Origin: Actinokineospora sp. NBRC 105648
GTDB taxonomy: Bacteria; Actinomycetota; Actinomycetes; Mycobacteriales; Pseudonocardiaceae
DNA length: 60,530 nucleotides
Assembly (NCBI RefSeq): GCF_030269645.1
Contig: NZ_BSTR01000049.1
Coordinates: 1 to 60,530, forward strand
Direction: 5' to 3'
The position numbers were made by a program, and so were the translations under genes. Numbering within the stretch: position 1 is the stretch's first letter; every line of letters begins with the position of its first letter. Positions 23,209 to 34,188 of this stretch are shown here, piece after piece. The notes under the pieces were generated by a model that saw nothing but the letters and a program-made list of their open reading frames with translations, searched no databases and was not told the DNA's origin.

Positions 23209-24720
23209 CTACCGGACCGCGTCCAGCGCGTCGATCAGGCCGGAGCCGTAGAAGCCCCGTCCCGAGCGGCCGCCCTCGCAGGTGGCCTTCCACGTGCCGG
23301 TGCCGTCCGGGTCGTACACGCCGCCCTCGGGGCAGGGGAGCCGGTCCGCGTCGTGCTGCAGCTCGGCGATGACCCGGTCGGCCGACCAGTTCTGGTGGGT
23401 CGAGCGGATCAGCGCGACCACGCCGGTGGCGTGCGGGGACGCCATCGAGGTGCCCTGCTTGTAGCCCCAGCCGCCGCCGACGACGGTGGACAGGATGCGG
23501 CCGTTGGCGTCCGGGGTGCCCGGGATCTGCTTGGCGTCGCCACCGGGGGCGGCCACCTCGGTCTCGGTGCGGCCGTAGTTGGAGAAGTACGACTTGAGGT
23601 TCTGCACGCCGGTGGAGGACACGCCCACCACGCCGCGCACCTCACCGGGCAGCTCGACGCACTCGGGGCCGGTCTCGCGGGTCACCGGGGTGCCGTTGTT
23701 CGGGCTGCCGGAGTCGACGATGTCGTGCGAGAGGTCCCAGTTGCTGTTGCCCAGCGCCGCCACGTTGACCACGCCGCGGTCGGCGGAGTACTCGATGGCC
23801 CGGGTGACCGCGGTGGCGACCGCCTTCTGGTCCGGGTCGTTCCGGCACCACAGGTAGTACGGGTCGACGAAGTAAGAGTTGTTCGTGACCTTGATGCCGT
23901 GCTCGGCGGCCCAGACGAAGCCGCAGATGGCGTACTCGGGGTAGATGAAGCCGCCGTCGTCGACGACCTTCACCGAGGCCAGCTTGACGTTCGGGGCGAC
24001 GCCGACGACGCCGACGCCGTTCTTGGCCGCGGCGATGATGCCCGCGACGTGCGTGCCGTGGTCGCTGGTGGTCGGCGCCCAGGCGGCCGGGGTGGTGTCC
24101 GGGACGCCCTGGTTGGTGCAGCCGACCGAGCGGCCCGCGTCGATGTTGGCGGCCAGGTCGGGGTGGGTGGCCTCGACGCCGGAGTCGAGCACGCCGACCA
24201 CGACGTTGGGGCTGCCGAGGGAGATGGCGTGCGCCTTGTCGGCCTTGATGGCCTTGAGGCCCCACTGGTTGGGGCTGAGCGGGTCGCCCTCGTCGGCGGG
24301 CACCTGCTTGGCGCCCGCGGCGATGGTGGCCTCGGTGTTCTCCAGGGTCCGCGAGCTGTCCGCGGCGATCCGGGCGGTCGGCGTCGGGACGGCGAGCTCG
24401 GCGAGCGCGCGGGTGGCACCCGCGCCCTGCACGCCGTGCTTGCCGCGCACGGTGGCGGCGAAGTTGGCGTTGGTGGAGCTGGCGATCACCACACCGATCT
24501 GCGGCCAGCTCTTGACCACGGTGCCGCCGGAGTCCCGGACGGCCTTCTCGACCTTGGACAGGCCGTGGCCCGGCTGCCCGAGCACGGCGAAGTGCGCGGC
24601 CTCGGCGGTCTGCACCACCGGTGCGGCCGAAGCCTGGCCCGCGATGGTGGCGAGGCCGGTCGTGGCCGTCGCGATCACCACCGCGGCGCCGAGCAGGCGG
24701 AGTCGTGAACGTCTCTGCAC
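23209..24720 (-). CDS. Secreted S8 family serine protease (subtilisin-like)
   Basis: A 503-residue preproprotein. Residues 1-33 are a signal peptide (RLRLLGAAVVIATATTGLA ... ASA). An inhibitor-like propeptide of about 100 residues follows, then the catalytic domain with the full triad: VLDSGVEATHPDL (Asp), SDHGTHVAGIIAA (His) and GTSMASPHATG (Ser), plus ALGNSNWD as the oxyanion-hole Asn segment. It is exported and cleaves extracellular proteins. Its position next to trpS says nothing about substrates. The start GTG at 24720 begins the signal peptide. Confidence 0.93.
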   Translation of the reverse strand: MQRRSRLRLLGAAVVIATATTGLATIAGQASAAPVVQTAEAAHFAVLGQPGHGLSKVEKAVRDSGGTVVKSWPQIGVVIASSTNANFAATVRGKHGVQGAGATRALAELAVPTPTARIAADSSRTLENTEATIAAGAKQVPADEGDPLSPNQWGLKAIKADKAHAISLGSPNVVVGVLDSGVEATHPDLAANIDAGRSVGCTNQGVPDTTPAAWAPTTSDHGTHVAGIIAAAKNGVGVVGVAPNVKLASVKVVDDGGFIYPEYAICGFVWAAEHGIKVTNNSYFVDPYYLWCRNDPDQKAVATAVTRAIEYSADRGVVNVAALGNSNWDLSHDIVDSGSPNNGTPVTRETGPECVELPGEVRGVVGVSSTGVQNLKSYFSNYGRTETEVAAPGGDAKQIPGTPDANGRILSTVVGGGWGYKQGTSMASPHATGVVALIRSTHQNWSADRVIAELQHDADRLPCPEGGVYDPDGTGTWKATCEGGRSGRGFYGSGLIDALDAVR

Positions 24721-24796
24721 GGGTGAACCTCCACAGTTTTGCCTTGGCCCAGGTCGCGCGCCGGTCGGGCGTCAGGGGCGACCTGGACTGCGGTGA

Positions 24797-26601
<1,805 letters not shown>

Positions 26602-26779
26602 ACGGTGTGTCCTGTTCTGCGATCGGGTCGGTACGGGTTCCGACGACGTTAGAACTCCACCCCGCCGCCGGACATCATGATCACCCGATCACCCCGAAAA
26701 CCGCCCCGTTCGGGCGATTGCGGGGTCTGAATCCCGCCGAGCCGCGGCGCCGCCCCGCAGGCGCCGCCCCCGCCGGGTC

Positions 26780-27445
26780 CTAGGAGTAGGTGATGTTCCA
26801 GTTCTTGCCGTCGAAGACGCAGTCGGCGACGGTGTTGCCGGATCTGAACTCGATGTTCACCGGGTTGGTCATGCCGCTCTCGTCCACCACGACGCCCGCG
26901 GCGTAGCGGCCGAAGGCGAGCCAGTACTGCGGGTGCGGGTCGAACTGGGCCGAGTAGCCCGGCTCGGTGGGCAGCACGAAGGTGCCCGCCCCGCTCATGC
27001 CGATGCCCACGCAGCCCTGGTTCGGGTTGCCGGAGCCGGGCACGGTGCCGTCCTCCTTGATCACCAGGCTGCCCCGGGTGCCGTCGGTGGGGGTGTCGAA
27101 GGCGAAGCCGCCGCCGATGTAGCTGAGGTTGACCAGGTTGTTGGAGTTGATGTCGGCCGGGATCTCCTGGCCCGCGTCGTAGCTGGCGCCGGGGCGCAGG
27201 TTGCCGTTCTGCCCCCAGACGAAGTTGTAGCTCAGGGTCCAGTTGAAGCTGACCCTGGTGTGCGAGTGGCAGGTCTTGGACAGCCAGGCGAGCTTGGACA
27301 CGTCCGAGGGCAGTTGTGGCGCGTCCTGGAACACCACGGCGTTGTGGTTGTCCAGGTTCGAGTTGTTGTTGACCTTGATCGTGTACGAGGTCCCGAGCAG
27401 GGCCTGCAGGTCGGAGATGTCGATGTCGTTGAGGGCGCTGGACAT
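26780..27445 (-). CDS. RhiA-like protein 2
   Basis: A 221-residue paralogue of the flanking genes: KVNNNSNLDNHNAVVFQ, WTLSYNFVWGQNGNLRPGAS, GCVGIGMSGAGTFVLPTEPG and FDPHPQYWLAFGRYAAG. Of the three it seems closest to the rhizobial RhiA pattern. Gaps of about 180-190 bases between the genes allow each its own promoter. A small acidic N-terminus precedes the first strand and there is no export signal. Function unknown. Confidence 0.6.
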   Translation of the reverse strand: MSSALNDIDISDLQALLGTSYTIKVNNNSNLDNHNAVVFQDAPQLPSDVSKLAWLSKTCHSHTRVSFNWTLSYNFVWGQNGNLRPGASYDAGQEIPADINSNNLVNLSYIGGGFAFDTPTDGTRGSLVIKEDGTVPGSGNPNQGCVGIGMSGAGTFVLPTEPGYSAQFDPHPQYWLAFGRYAAGVVVDESGMTNPVNIEFRSGNTVADCVFDGKNWNITYS

Positions 27446-27639
27446 GCGGGAACTCCTTGGTCGGCGGTGTGGGAATGGCCGCGAGTGCGGCGCTTCCCCA
27501 CGCTAGACCCGGCCCGGATAGCGGTGAAACGCCTGCCACACGAAGGTGTTCTGGACCTGTTCCGATGGCCTACCCCGGCTACGGAGAATGGTTGCCGGAA
27601 TTGGTGATGTTGGTGCCTCCGGGTGTTTCCGGCGGTGTT

Positions 27640-28245
27640 TCACCAGTAGTGGACTGTCCACTTGTCACCGTCGAAGACGCAGTCCGCGGTGCCGGTCGTG
27701 ACCGGGAAGTCGATCTCTTGCGGCACAACGAGTCCGTCCGGCGGCAGCACGGTGCCCGGGCCGAACCGTCCGAACGCGACCCAGTACGCGGGCGTCGGGG
27801 TGAACTGGACCCAGTCGTGCGGGGTGGTCGGGAGCACGGCGGTCCCCGCGCCGTCCATGCCGATGCCGACGCAGCCGCGCCGCGGGTTCCCGTTGCCCGG
27901 GACCGCCGCGCTCTCCCGCACGGTCAGTGCCTCGTGCAGGCCGTCGGCCTGGTCGGTGAAGACGAAACCGCCGTCGGGGTAGTCCAGGGTTATCTCGTTG
28001 CGGGAGTCCAGGTCGGCGGGCACCTCCTGGCCCGCGTCGTAGTCGACCCCCGGTCTGAGCTCACCCGCGTGGCCCCAGACGAAGCAGTGCCGGACCGTCC
28101 ACTCGAACCGGACCCGGGTGTCGGGGTGGCACATCCTGGAGTGCCAGGCGAGCACCGAGACCGGCGCGGTCGCGAGCGGCTGCTGGAAGACGATCGCGTT
28201 CTGCCCGTCGAGCGGGGAATCGTTGAAGATCCGGATGGAATACAT
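27640..28245 (-). CDS. RhiA-like protein 3
   Basis: A 201-residue, shorter paralogue that starts directly at the first strand (MYSIRIFNDSPLDGQNAIVF) and keeps RHCFVWGHAGELRPGVDYDA, GCVGIGMDGAGTAVLPT and FTPTPAYWVAFGRFGPG. The His of the FDPHP motif is replaced by Thr. The tandem order and even spacing suggest duplication followed by divergence. Function unknown. Confidence 0.6.
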   Translation of the reverse strand: MYSIRIFNDSPLDGQNAIVFQQPLATAPVSVLAWHSRMCHPDTRVRFEWTVRHCFVWGHAGELRPGVDYDAGQEVPADLDSRNEITLDYPDGGFVFTDQADGLHEALTVRESAAVPGNGNPRRGCVGIGMDGAGTAVLPTTPHDWVQFTPTPAYWVAFGRFGPGTVLPPDGLVVPQEIDFPVTTGTADCVFDGDKWTVHYW

Positions 28246-28373
28246 GCCGCCCTCCCCGGTGCTTTTCCCGTCACGATAAGTCGGTGCGGGTCCACGGTGG
28301 AATCGAGGCGCCCGGCATTTGGGTGAAGATCTTTCGCGTTGCGCGGGACGGTCGGGTGGCTAGACTTCTGGCG

Positions 28374-29384
28374 GTGACCGAGAACGAGTCGAAGTTGGCC
28401 AGGCTGCGGCAGCGGCGCCCCGGGATCGACCACCTCATCAGGGCCTTCGACGCGTTCACCGAGCGCTACGGCAACCACTTCGCCGCGTCGATCACCTATT
28501 TCAGCGTGCTCTCGCTCTTCCCCCTCATGCTGATCGCCTTCGCGGTGCTCGGCTTCGTGCTCGCCGGGCAGCCCGAGACCCTCCAGAGCCTGCAGGACAG
28601 CATCACCTCCGCCGCCCCGGGCAACCTGCGCGGGCTGCTCACCGACCTGGTCAACACGGCCATCTCCGAGCGCGGCAAGGTCGGCGTGATCGGCCTCATC
28701 GCCGCCGCGTACACCGGCCTCGGCTGGATGAGCAACCTGCGCGACGCGCTCACCGCGCAGTGGGGCCACAAGCCGGTGGAGCAGCCGTTCCTGCGCGGCA
28801 TGCTGGTCGACCTGCTGTCCCTGCTCGGCCTGGGCGCGGCGATGGCGATCTCGTTCGGGCTCAGCGCCTTCGGCAGCGGGCTGGCCGACACGATCCTGGA
28901 CTGGATCGGCCTCGGCGAGTACACGTGGGCCAAGGTCCTGCTGTTCATCATCACCACCCTGCTGTCCCTGGGCGCGAACTGGCTGGTGTTCCTCTGGGTG
29001 ATCTCCCGGCTGCCCCGCCGCAAGGTGAGCGTGAAGAGCGCGGTGCGCGGCGCGCTGGCGGCGGCGATCGGGTTCGAGATCCTCAAGGTCGTCGGCACGA
29101 TCTACCTGAACTCGGTGATCGGCGGGCCGCTGGGCTCGCTGGTCGGGCCGATCGTGGGTCTGCTGGTGTTCGCCAACCTGGTGTCGAGGTTCCTGCTGTT
29201 CATCACCGCGTGGACGGCCACGGCCAAGGAGAACATCATCCGCGAGCCGGTGGCCGCGCCGCCGCCCGCGGTGATCCGGCCGGTGGTGGAGGTCTCCCGG
29301 GCCCCGCGCGCCAAGGAGGCGGTGGGCCTGGTGGGCGTCGGCGCGGTGCTGGCGCTGGCCTGGCGGGGACGCCGCAAGCCCTGA
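28374..29384 (+). CDS. YihY/BrkB family inner-membrane protein
   Basis: A 336-residue polytopic membrane protein of the YihY (formerly RNase BN/BrkB) family. The start RLRQRRPGIDHLIRAFDAFT leads to SITYFSVLSLFPLMLIAFAV, the conserved first helix with the YFS..S.FP motif. Five more helices follow (GVIGLIAAAYTGLGWMSNLR, SLLGLGAAMAISFGLSAF, VLLFIITTLLSLGANWLVFL and others). The C-terminal tail is Pro/Ala-rich and ends with a last hydrophobic stretch and RRGRRKP. Function of the family is unclear. GTG 28374 may be leaderless, as TAGACT lies about 12-17 bases upstream. Confidence 0.85.
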   Translation: MTENESKLARLRQRRPGIDHLIRAFDAFTERYGNHFAASITYFSVLSLFPLMLIAFAVLGFVLAGQPETLQSLQDSITSAAPGNLRGLLTDLVNTAISERGKVGVIGLIAAAYTGLGWMSNLRDALTAQWGHKPVEQPFLRGMLVDLLSLLGLGAAMAISFGLSAFGSGLADTILDWIGLGEYTWAKVLLFIITTLLSLGANWLVFLWVISRLPRRKVSVKSAVRGALAAAIGFEILKVVGTIYLNSVIGGPLGSLVGPIVGLLVFANLVSRFLLFITAWTATAKENIIREPVAAPPPAVIRPVVEVSRAPRAKEAVGLVGVGAVLALAWRGRRKP

Positions 29385-29410
29385 CCGACCCGGGGTAGTT
29401 GGTCGCATGA

Positions 29411-29434
29411 GGCACCGGCGGATCCGCCGGTGCC
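29411..29434. terminator. Hairpin terminator between convergent genes
   Basis: GGCACCGGCG (29411-29420) pairs perfectly with CGCCGGTGCC (29425-29434) around GATC and is followed by TTCAT. Confidence 0.7.
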
Positions 29435-29611
29435 TTCATCGGGTGCCCCGCCGTGCTGCCGCCCGTGCGCGGGCTGCGGAGTCCGGTAGCTCAGGAGGCG
29501 GTCGCTCGTGGTCGTGCGACCGCGCGCCATCGGTGCCGTGAGCGGGCCGAGCCCCGCTGTGGACACTCCCTGGCCCGAGGACTTACCTCGTAGGTGCGGT
29601 GAACCGGTGGA

Positions 29612-30952
29612 TCAGGCCGCGGCGCGGCGGGCGCGGGCGGCTTTGGCGCGCTTGCGGCGGAACCAGAGCGCGAACGAGGCCAGGACCGCCACGCCCGCCA
29701 GACCGACCAGCGGGGCGCCGTAGTTGCCGAACGCGGAGCGCTGGGTGTCGGCGACCTCGCGGTCCTCGATCGCCGCCGCCGGGGTGGGCTCGGGTGCCTG
29801 GGTGGACGCGGTGCCCATCCCGGTGCCCTGCTTGGGCTGGGCCTCCGGGGCGTGGTCGACCAGCTCGCCGACCGGCTTGGCCGACTCGGCGGCCAGCGCG
29901 AAGCCGTAGTCGAGCAGCTTGGCCGCCTGCTCGGCCAGCGGCGCCGGGTTCAGTTCGCCGCGCATCATGACCACCGCGATGCGCTTGTCGCCCTTCTTGG
30001 CGCCGCCGAGGTAGGTGTGCCGAGCGTCGTCGGTGAAGCCGGTCTTGCCGCCCAGGAAGCCGGGGTAGCGGCCGAGCAGCTTGTTGTCGTTGACCACCTT
30101 GTAGCCGGGCTTGGTGCCGTAGCCGGGGAAGTCGATCGACTTGGTGCCCACGGCCTCGGCGAACTCCTTGTGCTTCATCGCCGCGCGGTAGACCAGGCTC
30201 AGGTCGTAGGCCGAGGTGCTCATGCCCGGGCCGTCCAGCCCGGACGGGGTGGCGGCCCGGGTGTCGAGCGCGCCCAGCTCCTTGGCCAGGGCGTTCATCT
30301 TGTCCAGCGCCGCGGGGACCCCGCCGAGCTGGCGGGCCAGCGCGTGCGCGGCGTCGTTGCCCGAGCGCATGACCAGCGCGAACAGCAGCTGCCGGACGGT
30401 GTACTGGCCGCCCGGGCCGACACCGACCTTGGTGCCCTCCTGGTCGGCGTCCTCCTGGGTGCCGGTGACCGCCTCGTCCATCCGCAGCTCGCGGATGACC
30501 GCGATCGCCAGCAGGGTCTTGATCAGCGAGGCGGGCCGCTCGCGCGCGTGCGGGTCCTTGGCGGCCAGCACGGCCCCGGTGTCCAGGTCGGCGATCACCC
30601 AGGACGCGGAGATGACCTCACCGGCGATCACGGCCTTGGCGCCTGCCGGGGCGATCACGCCGCACTCGCCCATCCGGGTGCCGCCGACCGGCTCGTCGGG
30701 CACCGGCAGCGCCTGCGGGCTCGGCTGGCCCGGCTTGGGCTCCTCGGAGGTGTCCACCGGGGGCGGCGGCCGGTCGTGGTTCTGGCACTGGGCGCTGTTC
30801 TGCGTCGGCGGCTGACCGGCGGTGGTCTGCTGGGCCTTGCGGGGACCCTTCGTCGACGCCGCCGCCCAGGGCGTCGCGAGCAGGGCCGCGACGATCAGGG
30901 CGCACAGCGGGGCAAGCAGAGCGGGCACGGTCCTGCGGGCTGTGAAGCGCAC
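29612..30952 (-). CDS. D-alanyl-D-alanine carboxypeptidase (S11, PBP5-like)
   Basis: A 446-residue exported peptidase that trims the terminal D-Ala from peptidoglycan pentapeptides. It has a signal peptide (ALLAPLCALIVAALLATPWAA), a long Pro-rich linker, then the penicillin-binding motifs RPASLIKTLLA (SxxK), MRSGNDAAHALA (SxN) and GGKTGFTDDARHTYLG (KTG). It ends in a membrane helix (YGAPLVGLAGVAVLASFALWF) with a basic RRKRAKAARARR anchor. All active-site residues are present. The divergent neighbour resembles SCO4848, as in Streptomyces. Confidence 0.93.
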   Translation of the reverse strand: MRFTARRTVPALLAPLCALIVAALLATPWAAASTKGPRKAQQTTAGQPPTQNSAQCQNHDRPPPPVDTSEEPKPGQPSPQALPVPDEPVGGTRMGECGVIAPAGAKAVIAGEVISASWVIADLDTGAVLAAKDPHARERPASLIKTLLAIAVIRELRMDEAVTGTQEDADQEGTKVGVGPGGQYTVRQLLFALVMRSGNDAAHALARQLGGVPAALDKMNALAKELGALDTRAATPSGLDGPGMSTSAYDLSLVYRAAMKHKEFAEAVGTKSIDFPGYGTKPGYKVVNDNKLLGRYPGFLGGKTGFTDDARHTYLGGAKKGDKRIAVVMMRGELNPAPLAEQAAKLLDYGFALAAESAKPVGELVDHAPEAQPKQGTGMGTASTQAPEPTPAAAIEDREVADTQRSAFGNYGAPLVGLAGVAVLASFALWFRRKRAKAARARRAAA

Positions 30953-31042
30953 CCCTGCAGACTAGGGCCTGTCACGATCCGGCCACGATCCGCCCTGTCA
31001 CCCACACGTGGCGCCGCGCTATCGGCGCTGGATACTGCCGGT

Positions 31043-31270
31043 GTGACGCTGAGCCGCCGGTCCGCGCTGTTCCTGCTCGCCTTCGGGGTCTGGTCGTGGG
31101 TGATCTGGCCGATGTTCCTGCGCAACATCTGGGCCGACCCGCGCTCGTTCGCCCCCGGACCGACGGCGTTCTTCGTCGTGCACGCCCTGCTCACCGCCGC
31201 CTCACTGGCGTTCGGCACGATCATCGGTGTCATCGGCTGGCGGGCCTGGGTCACGCGACGGAGGAGTTGA
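31043..31270 (+). CDS. SCO4848-family membrane protein
   Basis: A 75-residue protein with two membrane helices (SALFLLAFGVWSWVIWPMFL and PTAFFVVHALLTAASLAFG) separated by NIWADPRSFAPG, ending WRAWVTRRRS. The pattern and the neighbourhood of a D-Ala carboxypeptidase agree with the SCO4848 family of actinomycete membrane proteins. Function unknown. GTG 31043 is the start; the following gene begins two bases after its stop, so they form an operon. Confidence 0.75.
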   Translation: MTLSRRSALFLLAFGVWSWVIWPMFLRNIWADPRSFAPGPTAFFVVHALLTAASLAFGTIIGVIGWRAWVTRRRS

Positions 31271-31271
31271 C

Positions 31272-31613
31272 GTGGAGTTCGTCCGACACTTGCTGGTCTT
31301 CCTGCACCTGCTCGGCATGGGGGTGCTGGTGGGCGCGTTCCTGGTCCAGCGGCGCTCGCCCGATGTGGTGAACAAGGGCTGGCTGCACGGCGCCGGTCTA
31401 CAACTGGTGACCGGCATCGCCCTGATGGGGTTGTCCCCGCTGACCGGGGCCGAGTACAACCACGTGAAGCTGGGGGTCAAGCTCGTGGTGCTGGTGGTGA
31501 TCACCGGGCTGGCGTTCCTGTACACGGCCCGCAAGCAGAACCCGGGGTGGCTGCCGCAGGCCCTGGTGGGCCTGGTGGTGCTGAACGTGGGGCTGGCGGT
31601 CTTCTGGACGTGA
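31272..31613 (+). CDS. Four-helix membrane protein, unknown function
   Basis: A 113-residue protein: HLLVFLHLLGMGVLVGAFLV, LQLVTGIALMGLSPL, LVVLVVITGLAFLYTA and ALVGLVVLNVGLAVFW form four membrane helices. The first contains His residues (FVRHLL..FLHLL). It follows the SCO4848-like gene directly, with GGAG of the previous gene's end serving as ribosome-binding site before GTG 31272. Probable function in the cell envelope; not recognised further. Confidence 0.7.
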   Translation: MEFVRHLLVFLHLLGMGVLVGAFLVQRRSPDVVNKGWLHGAGLQLVTGIALMGLSPLTGAEYNHVKLGVKLVVLVVITGLAFLYTARKQNPGWLPQALVGLVVLNVGLAVFWT

Positions 31614-31628
31614 GCGGCGACGGGCCGC

Positions 31629-32186
31629 TCAGGTCCGGTCGTCCAGGTGGTCCCGCACCGCTGAGGCGAAGGTCGGCGCGGTCTTCGCGAACTGGGTGAG
31701 GAACGCGTTCATCGACTCCGGCGGCTCGCGCAACGCGGCCACCTGTTCGCGCAGGCAGCGCAGCGTGTCCTCGGGGTAGAGGTCGAACTGGTCCAGCAGG
31801 AAGTCATCCGGCTGGACCGCGACGATGTCATAGGGGTCGAGCGCGTCCGGCGGGAAGTCGCGGAGGTTGGCCGTCACGATCAGTTCGGCGTTGGCGCGGA
31901 CGGCCGCGGCCAGGACGTGGCGGTCCTTGGGGTGGTTGCGCATCACGGAGACGAGCGACTCGCACCCCGGGACGGCCGCATCGGGGAAGGTGTCGCGCAT
32001 CTGCTTGACGCGACGAGCCGCCGCGAGCGGTGTCACGCCCAGTTTGGGCAGGCTTCGGGTGACCTCGTCGAGGACCTCCTCCGACCAGAGCGGCCGGTAG
32101 AGGTCTGCCTCGGCCATGCGCAAGAGCAGGTCGGCCAATGGCATGGGGACGAGGACGCAGGCGTCGAGGAAGGACGGGAAGGGCAC
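31629..32186 (-). CDS. PIN-domain ribonuclease toxin (VapC-like)
   Basis: A 185-residue PIN-domain protein. PSFLDACVLVPMPLADLLL carries the first catalytic Asp, LWSEEVLDEVTRSL the Glu, and PKDRHVLAAAVRANAELIVTANLRDFP the later Asp cluster. PIN toxins cleave RNA and are held by a co-expressed antitoxin. The gene lies two bases after the upstream HTH gene, so the two are an operon. GTG 32186 is chosen as it begins just before the first PIN strand. Confidence 0.8.
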   Translation of the reverse strand: MPFPSFLDACVLVPMPLADLLLRMAEADLYRPLWSEEVLDEVTRSLPKLGVTPLAAARRVKQMRDTFPDAAVPGCESLVSVMRNHPKDRHVLAAAVRANAELIVTANLRDFPPDALDPYDIVAVQPDDFLLDQFDLYPEDTLRCLREQVAALREPPESMNAFLTQFAKTAPTFASAVRDHLDDRT

Positions 32187-32188
32187 GG

Positions 32189-32656
32189 CTAGCGAGTGTG
32201 GATGAAATCGTCCCCGGAGTCGTAGCGGCCCTCCGCCTCGGCGTCCTGTGTCATCCGATCGAGTGTCGCGCGCCGGGTGACCCTGGCCTGCTCCTGGTAC
32301 TCGACGACGTCGACCAGGCGGACCCGGCGGTGGCGGCCGCGGGTCTCGAACGGGATGACCTCGTCGGTCAGCAGGCGCACCAGGGTGGGCCGCGAGATGT
32401 TCAACAGGTCGGCGGCCTGCTGGGTGGTGAGCAGCATCGTGTGCGGCGCCACGGTGATCGCCAGGCCGTTGGACATCGCTGTGACCACTTGGCGCAGGAT
32501 CCGGTAGACGACGTCCGGGAGCTCCACCTCGGCGCCGTCGGGGGCGACGAGTTTGGCGCGCCCCTGCTGGGGCGCCAGCAGCCTCGTGAGCGCCTCGAGG
32601 TCGGGGCCGGGGTGCTCCGGGGGCAGCACCGTGTGCTGTTCCATGGCGGCGGTCAT
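32189..32656 (-). CDS. Excisionase-type HTH antitoxin of the PIN toxin
   Basis: A 155-residue protein whose middle has a MerR/excisionase-like helix-turn-helix: MLLTTQQAADLLNISRPTLV then RLLTDEVIPFETRGRHRRVR, the typical 'helix-turn-helix plus R-G-x-H-R-R' DNA-binding pattern. The acidic C-terminus (DAEAEGRYDSGDDF) could neutralise the toxin. The upstream part (PDGAEVELPDVVYRIL) looks like an antitoxin-type strand-helix. It precedes the PIN gene by two bases and probably represses its own operon. Confidence 0.75.
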   Translation of the reverse strand: MTAAMEQHTVLPPEHPGPDLEALTRLLAPQQGRAKLVAPDGAEVELPDVVYRILRQVVTAMSNGLAITVAPHTMLLTTQQAADLLNISRPTLVRLLTDEVIPFETRGRHRRVRLVDVVEYQEQARVTRRATLDRMTQDAEAEGRYDSGDDFIHTR

Positions 32657-32754
32657 CGTTTCCTCCGGAGTGGGCGGTGACCACAGACTAATCGAAAAAA
32701 ACGAAAGTTGCCAGGTGGTGGGCCGCCCGGGTTACCGCTGGGTAGGGTTGGTGG

Positions 32755-33924
32755 ATGGCTACCGGTCGCGGGTTGGACGTCGTGTTGTTCGGGGCCACCG
32801 GGTTCACCGGTGAGCTGACGGCCGAGTACCTGGCCCGGCACGCGCCCGCCGGGCTGCGGTGGGGGTTGGCTGGGCGGAGCCTGGACCGGCTGGTCGCGGT
32901 TCGGGGGCGGTTGGCCGCGATGATCGATCCGGCGTTGGCCGAGCTCGAGCTGTTGGTCGCCGATGTGGGCGACCGGGACGCGGTGCGGGCGGTGGCCGAG
33001 GCGGCCAGTGTGGTGATCACCACCGTCGGGCCCTACATCACCTACGGGGACGCGCTGGTGGCCGCGTGTGCTGAGGCGGGGACGGACTACGTCGACCTGA
33101 CCGGTGAGCCTGAGTTCGTCGACCAGGTGTACCTGCGCCACCACGCCAAGGCGGTGGCCACCGGTGCGCGGTTGGTGCACTGCTGCGGGTTCGACTCCAT
33201 CCCGCACGACCTCGGTGTCTACTTCACCGTCAAGCAGCTGCCCGAGGGGGTGCCGATCGCGGTCGAGGGGTTCGTGCGCGCCTCGGGGACCTTCTCCGGT
33301 GGCACGTTCCACTCCGCGATCACCGCATTCTCGCGGTTGCGGCAGGGGGCGCGGACGGCGGCTCAGCGCCGCAAGGTCGAGGGGCGCGGTGTTCGGCGGG
33401 TGCGCGGGACCGCGGGGAAACCCAAGCACGTCAAGGACATCGGGTGGGCGTTGCCGATGCCATCGATCGACCCGCAGGTGGTGTTGCGGTCCGCGCGCGC
33501 TCTGGAGCGGTACGGGTCGGAGTTCTCCTACGGCCACTACGTCGCGGTCAAGCGGTTGCCGGTGGCGGTGGGGCTGGTCGGTGGTGTGGCCGGGCTGGTC
33601 GCGCTCGCGCAGCTGCCGCCCGCGCGGAACTGGTTGCTGGGGCGGAAGAAGGCGGGCGACGGGCCGACGGCGCGGCAGCGGGACAAGGCGTGGTTCAAGG
33701 TCGTCTTCCACGCCGAGGGCGGTGGGCACCGGGTCGTCACCGAGGTCTCCGGCGGCGACCCGGGCTACGGCGAGACTTCCAAGATGCTGGCCGAGGCCGC
33801 GATGTGCCTGGCCGTCGACGAGCTGCCGCCGACCTCGGGCCAGGTCACCACCGCCGTCGCGATGGGCGACGCGCTGCTGGACCGGCTGATCGCCGCCGGG
33901 ATCAGGTTCCGCCGTTTGGACTGA
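32755..33924 (+). CDS. Saccharopine dehydrogenase-like (trans-acting enoyl reductase type) protein
   Basis: A 389-residue NAD(P)-binding protein with a Rossmann opening (LDVVLFGATGFTGELTAEYL), AGRSLDRLVAVRGRLA, and the long middle segment YVDLTGEPEFVDQVYLRHHA and CCGFDSIPHDLGV. This pattern fits the mycobacterial trans-acting enoyl reductase/saccharopine dehydrogenase-like group, of which the mycobacterial member Rv2953 acts on polyketide intermediates. Its substrate here is unknown. Its position just before the biosynthetic region is suggestive but a terminator lies between. Confidence 0.8.
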   Translation: MATGRGLDVVLFGATGFTGELTAEYLARHAPAGLRWGLAGRSLDRLVAVRGRLAAMIDPALAELELLVADVGDRDAVRAVAEAASVVITTVGPYITYGDALVAACAEAGTDYVDLTGEPEFVDQVYLRHHAKAVATGARLVHCCGFDSIPHDLGVYFTVKQLPEGVPIAVEGFVRASGTFSGGTFHSAITAFSRLRQGARTAAQRRKVEGRGVRRVRGTAGKPKHVKDIGWALPMPSIDPQVVLRSARALERYGSEFSYGHYVAVKRLPVAVGLVGGVAGLVALAQLPPARNWLLGRKKAGDGPTARQRDKAWFKVVFHAEGGGHRVVTEVSGGDPGYGETSKMLAEAAMCLAVDELPPTSGQVTTAVAMGDALLDRLIAAGIRFRRLD

Positions 33925-33966
33925 TCTTGGTCGGGGCACCTCACCGGCGAGTTCTGGGGGGAGCCG

Positions 33967-34188
33967 ATGAGACGCCGCTGGGTACGGGTGCTGGTCGCGG
34001 TCGTGGAGTGCAGCGCACTGTGGTTGCTGCTCAAGGTTTTCTACGACGCCATGGCCGACCTGGTCGGGCCCGAACGGTGGTCGATGATCTTCGCCGTCGG
34101 CCTGCTCGTCGTCATCGTCGGGGGCATCGCCCTGTTGGCGGTCTCCGAGATCCGGCGCTTGAAGAGGGAATCGGAAGAGGACCGGTGA
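33967..34188 (+). CDS. Small two-helix membrane protein
   Basis: A 73-residue protein with two helices (VLVAVVECSALWLLLKVFY and WSMIFAVGLLVVIVGGIALLAV) and a charged tail (EIRRLKRESEEDR). Not recognised. Its stop overlaps the next gene's start (GTGA), so they are one operon. Confidence 0.6.
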   Translation: MRRRWVRVLVAVVECSALWLLLKVFYDAMADLVGPERWSMIFAVGLLVVIVGGIALLAVSEIRRLKRESEEDR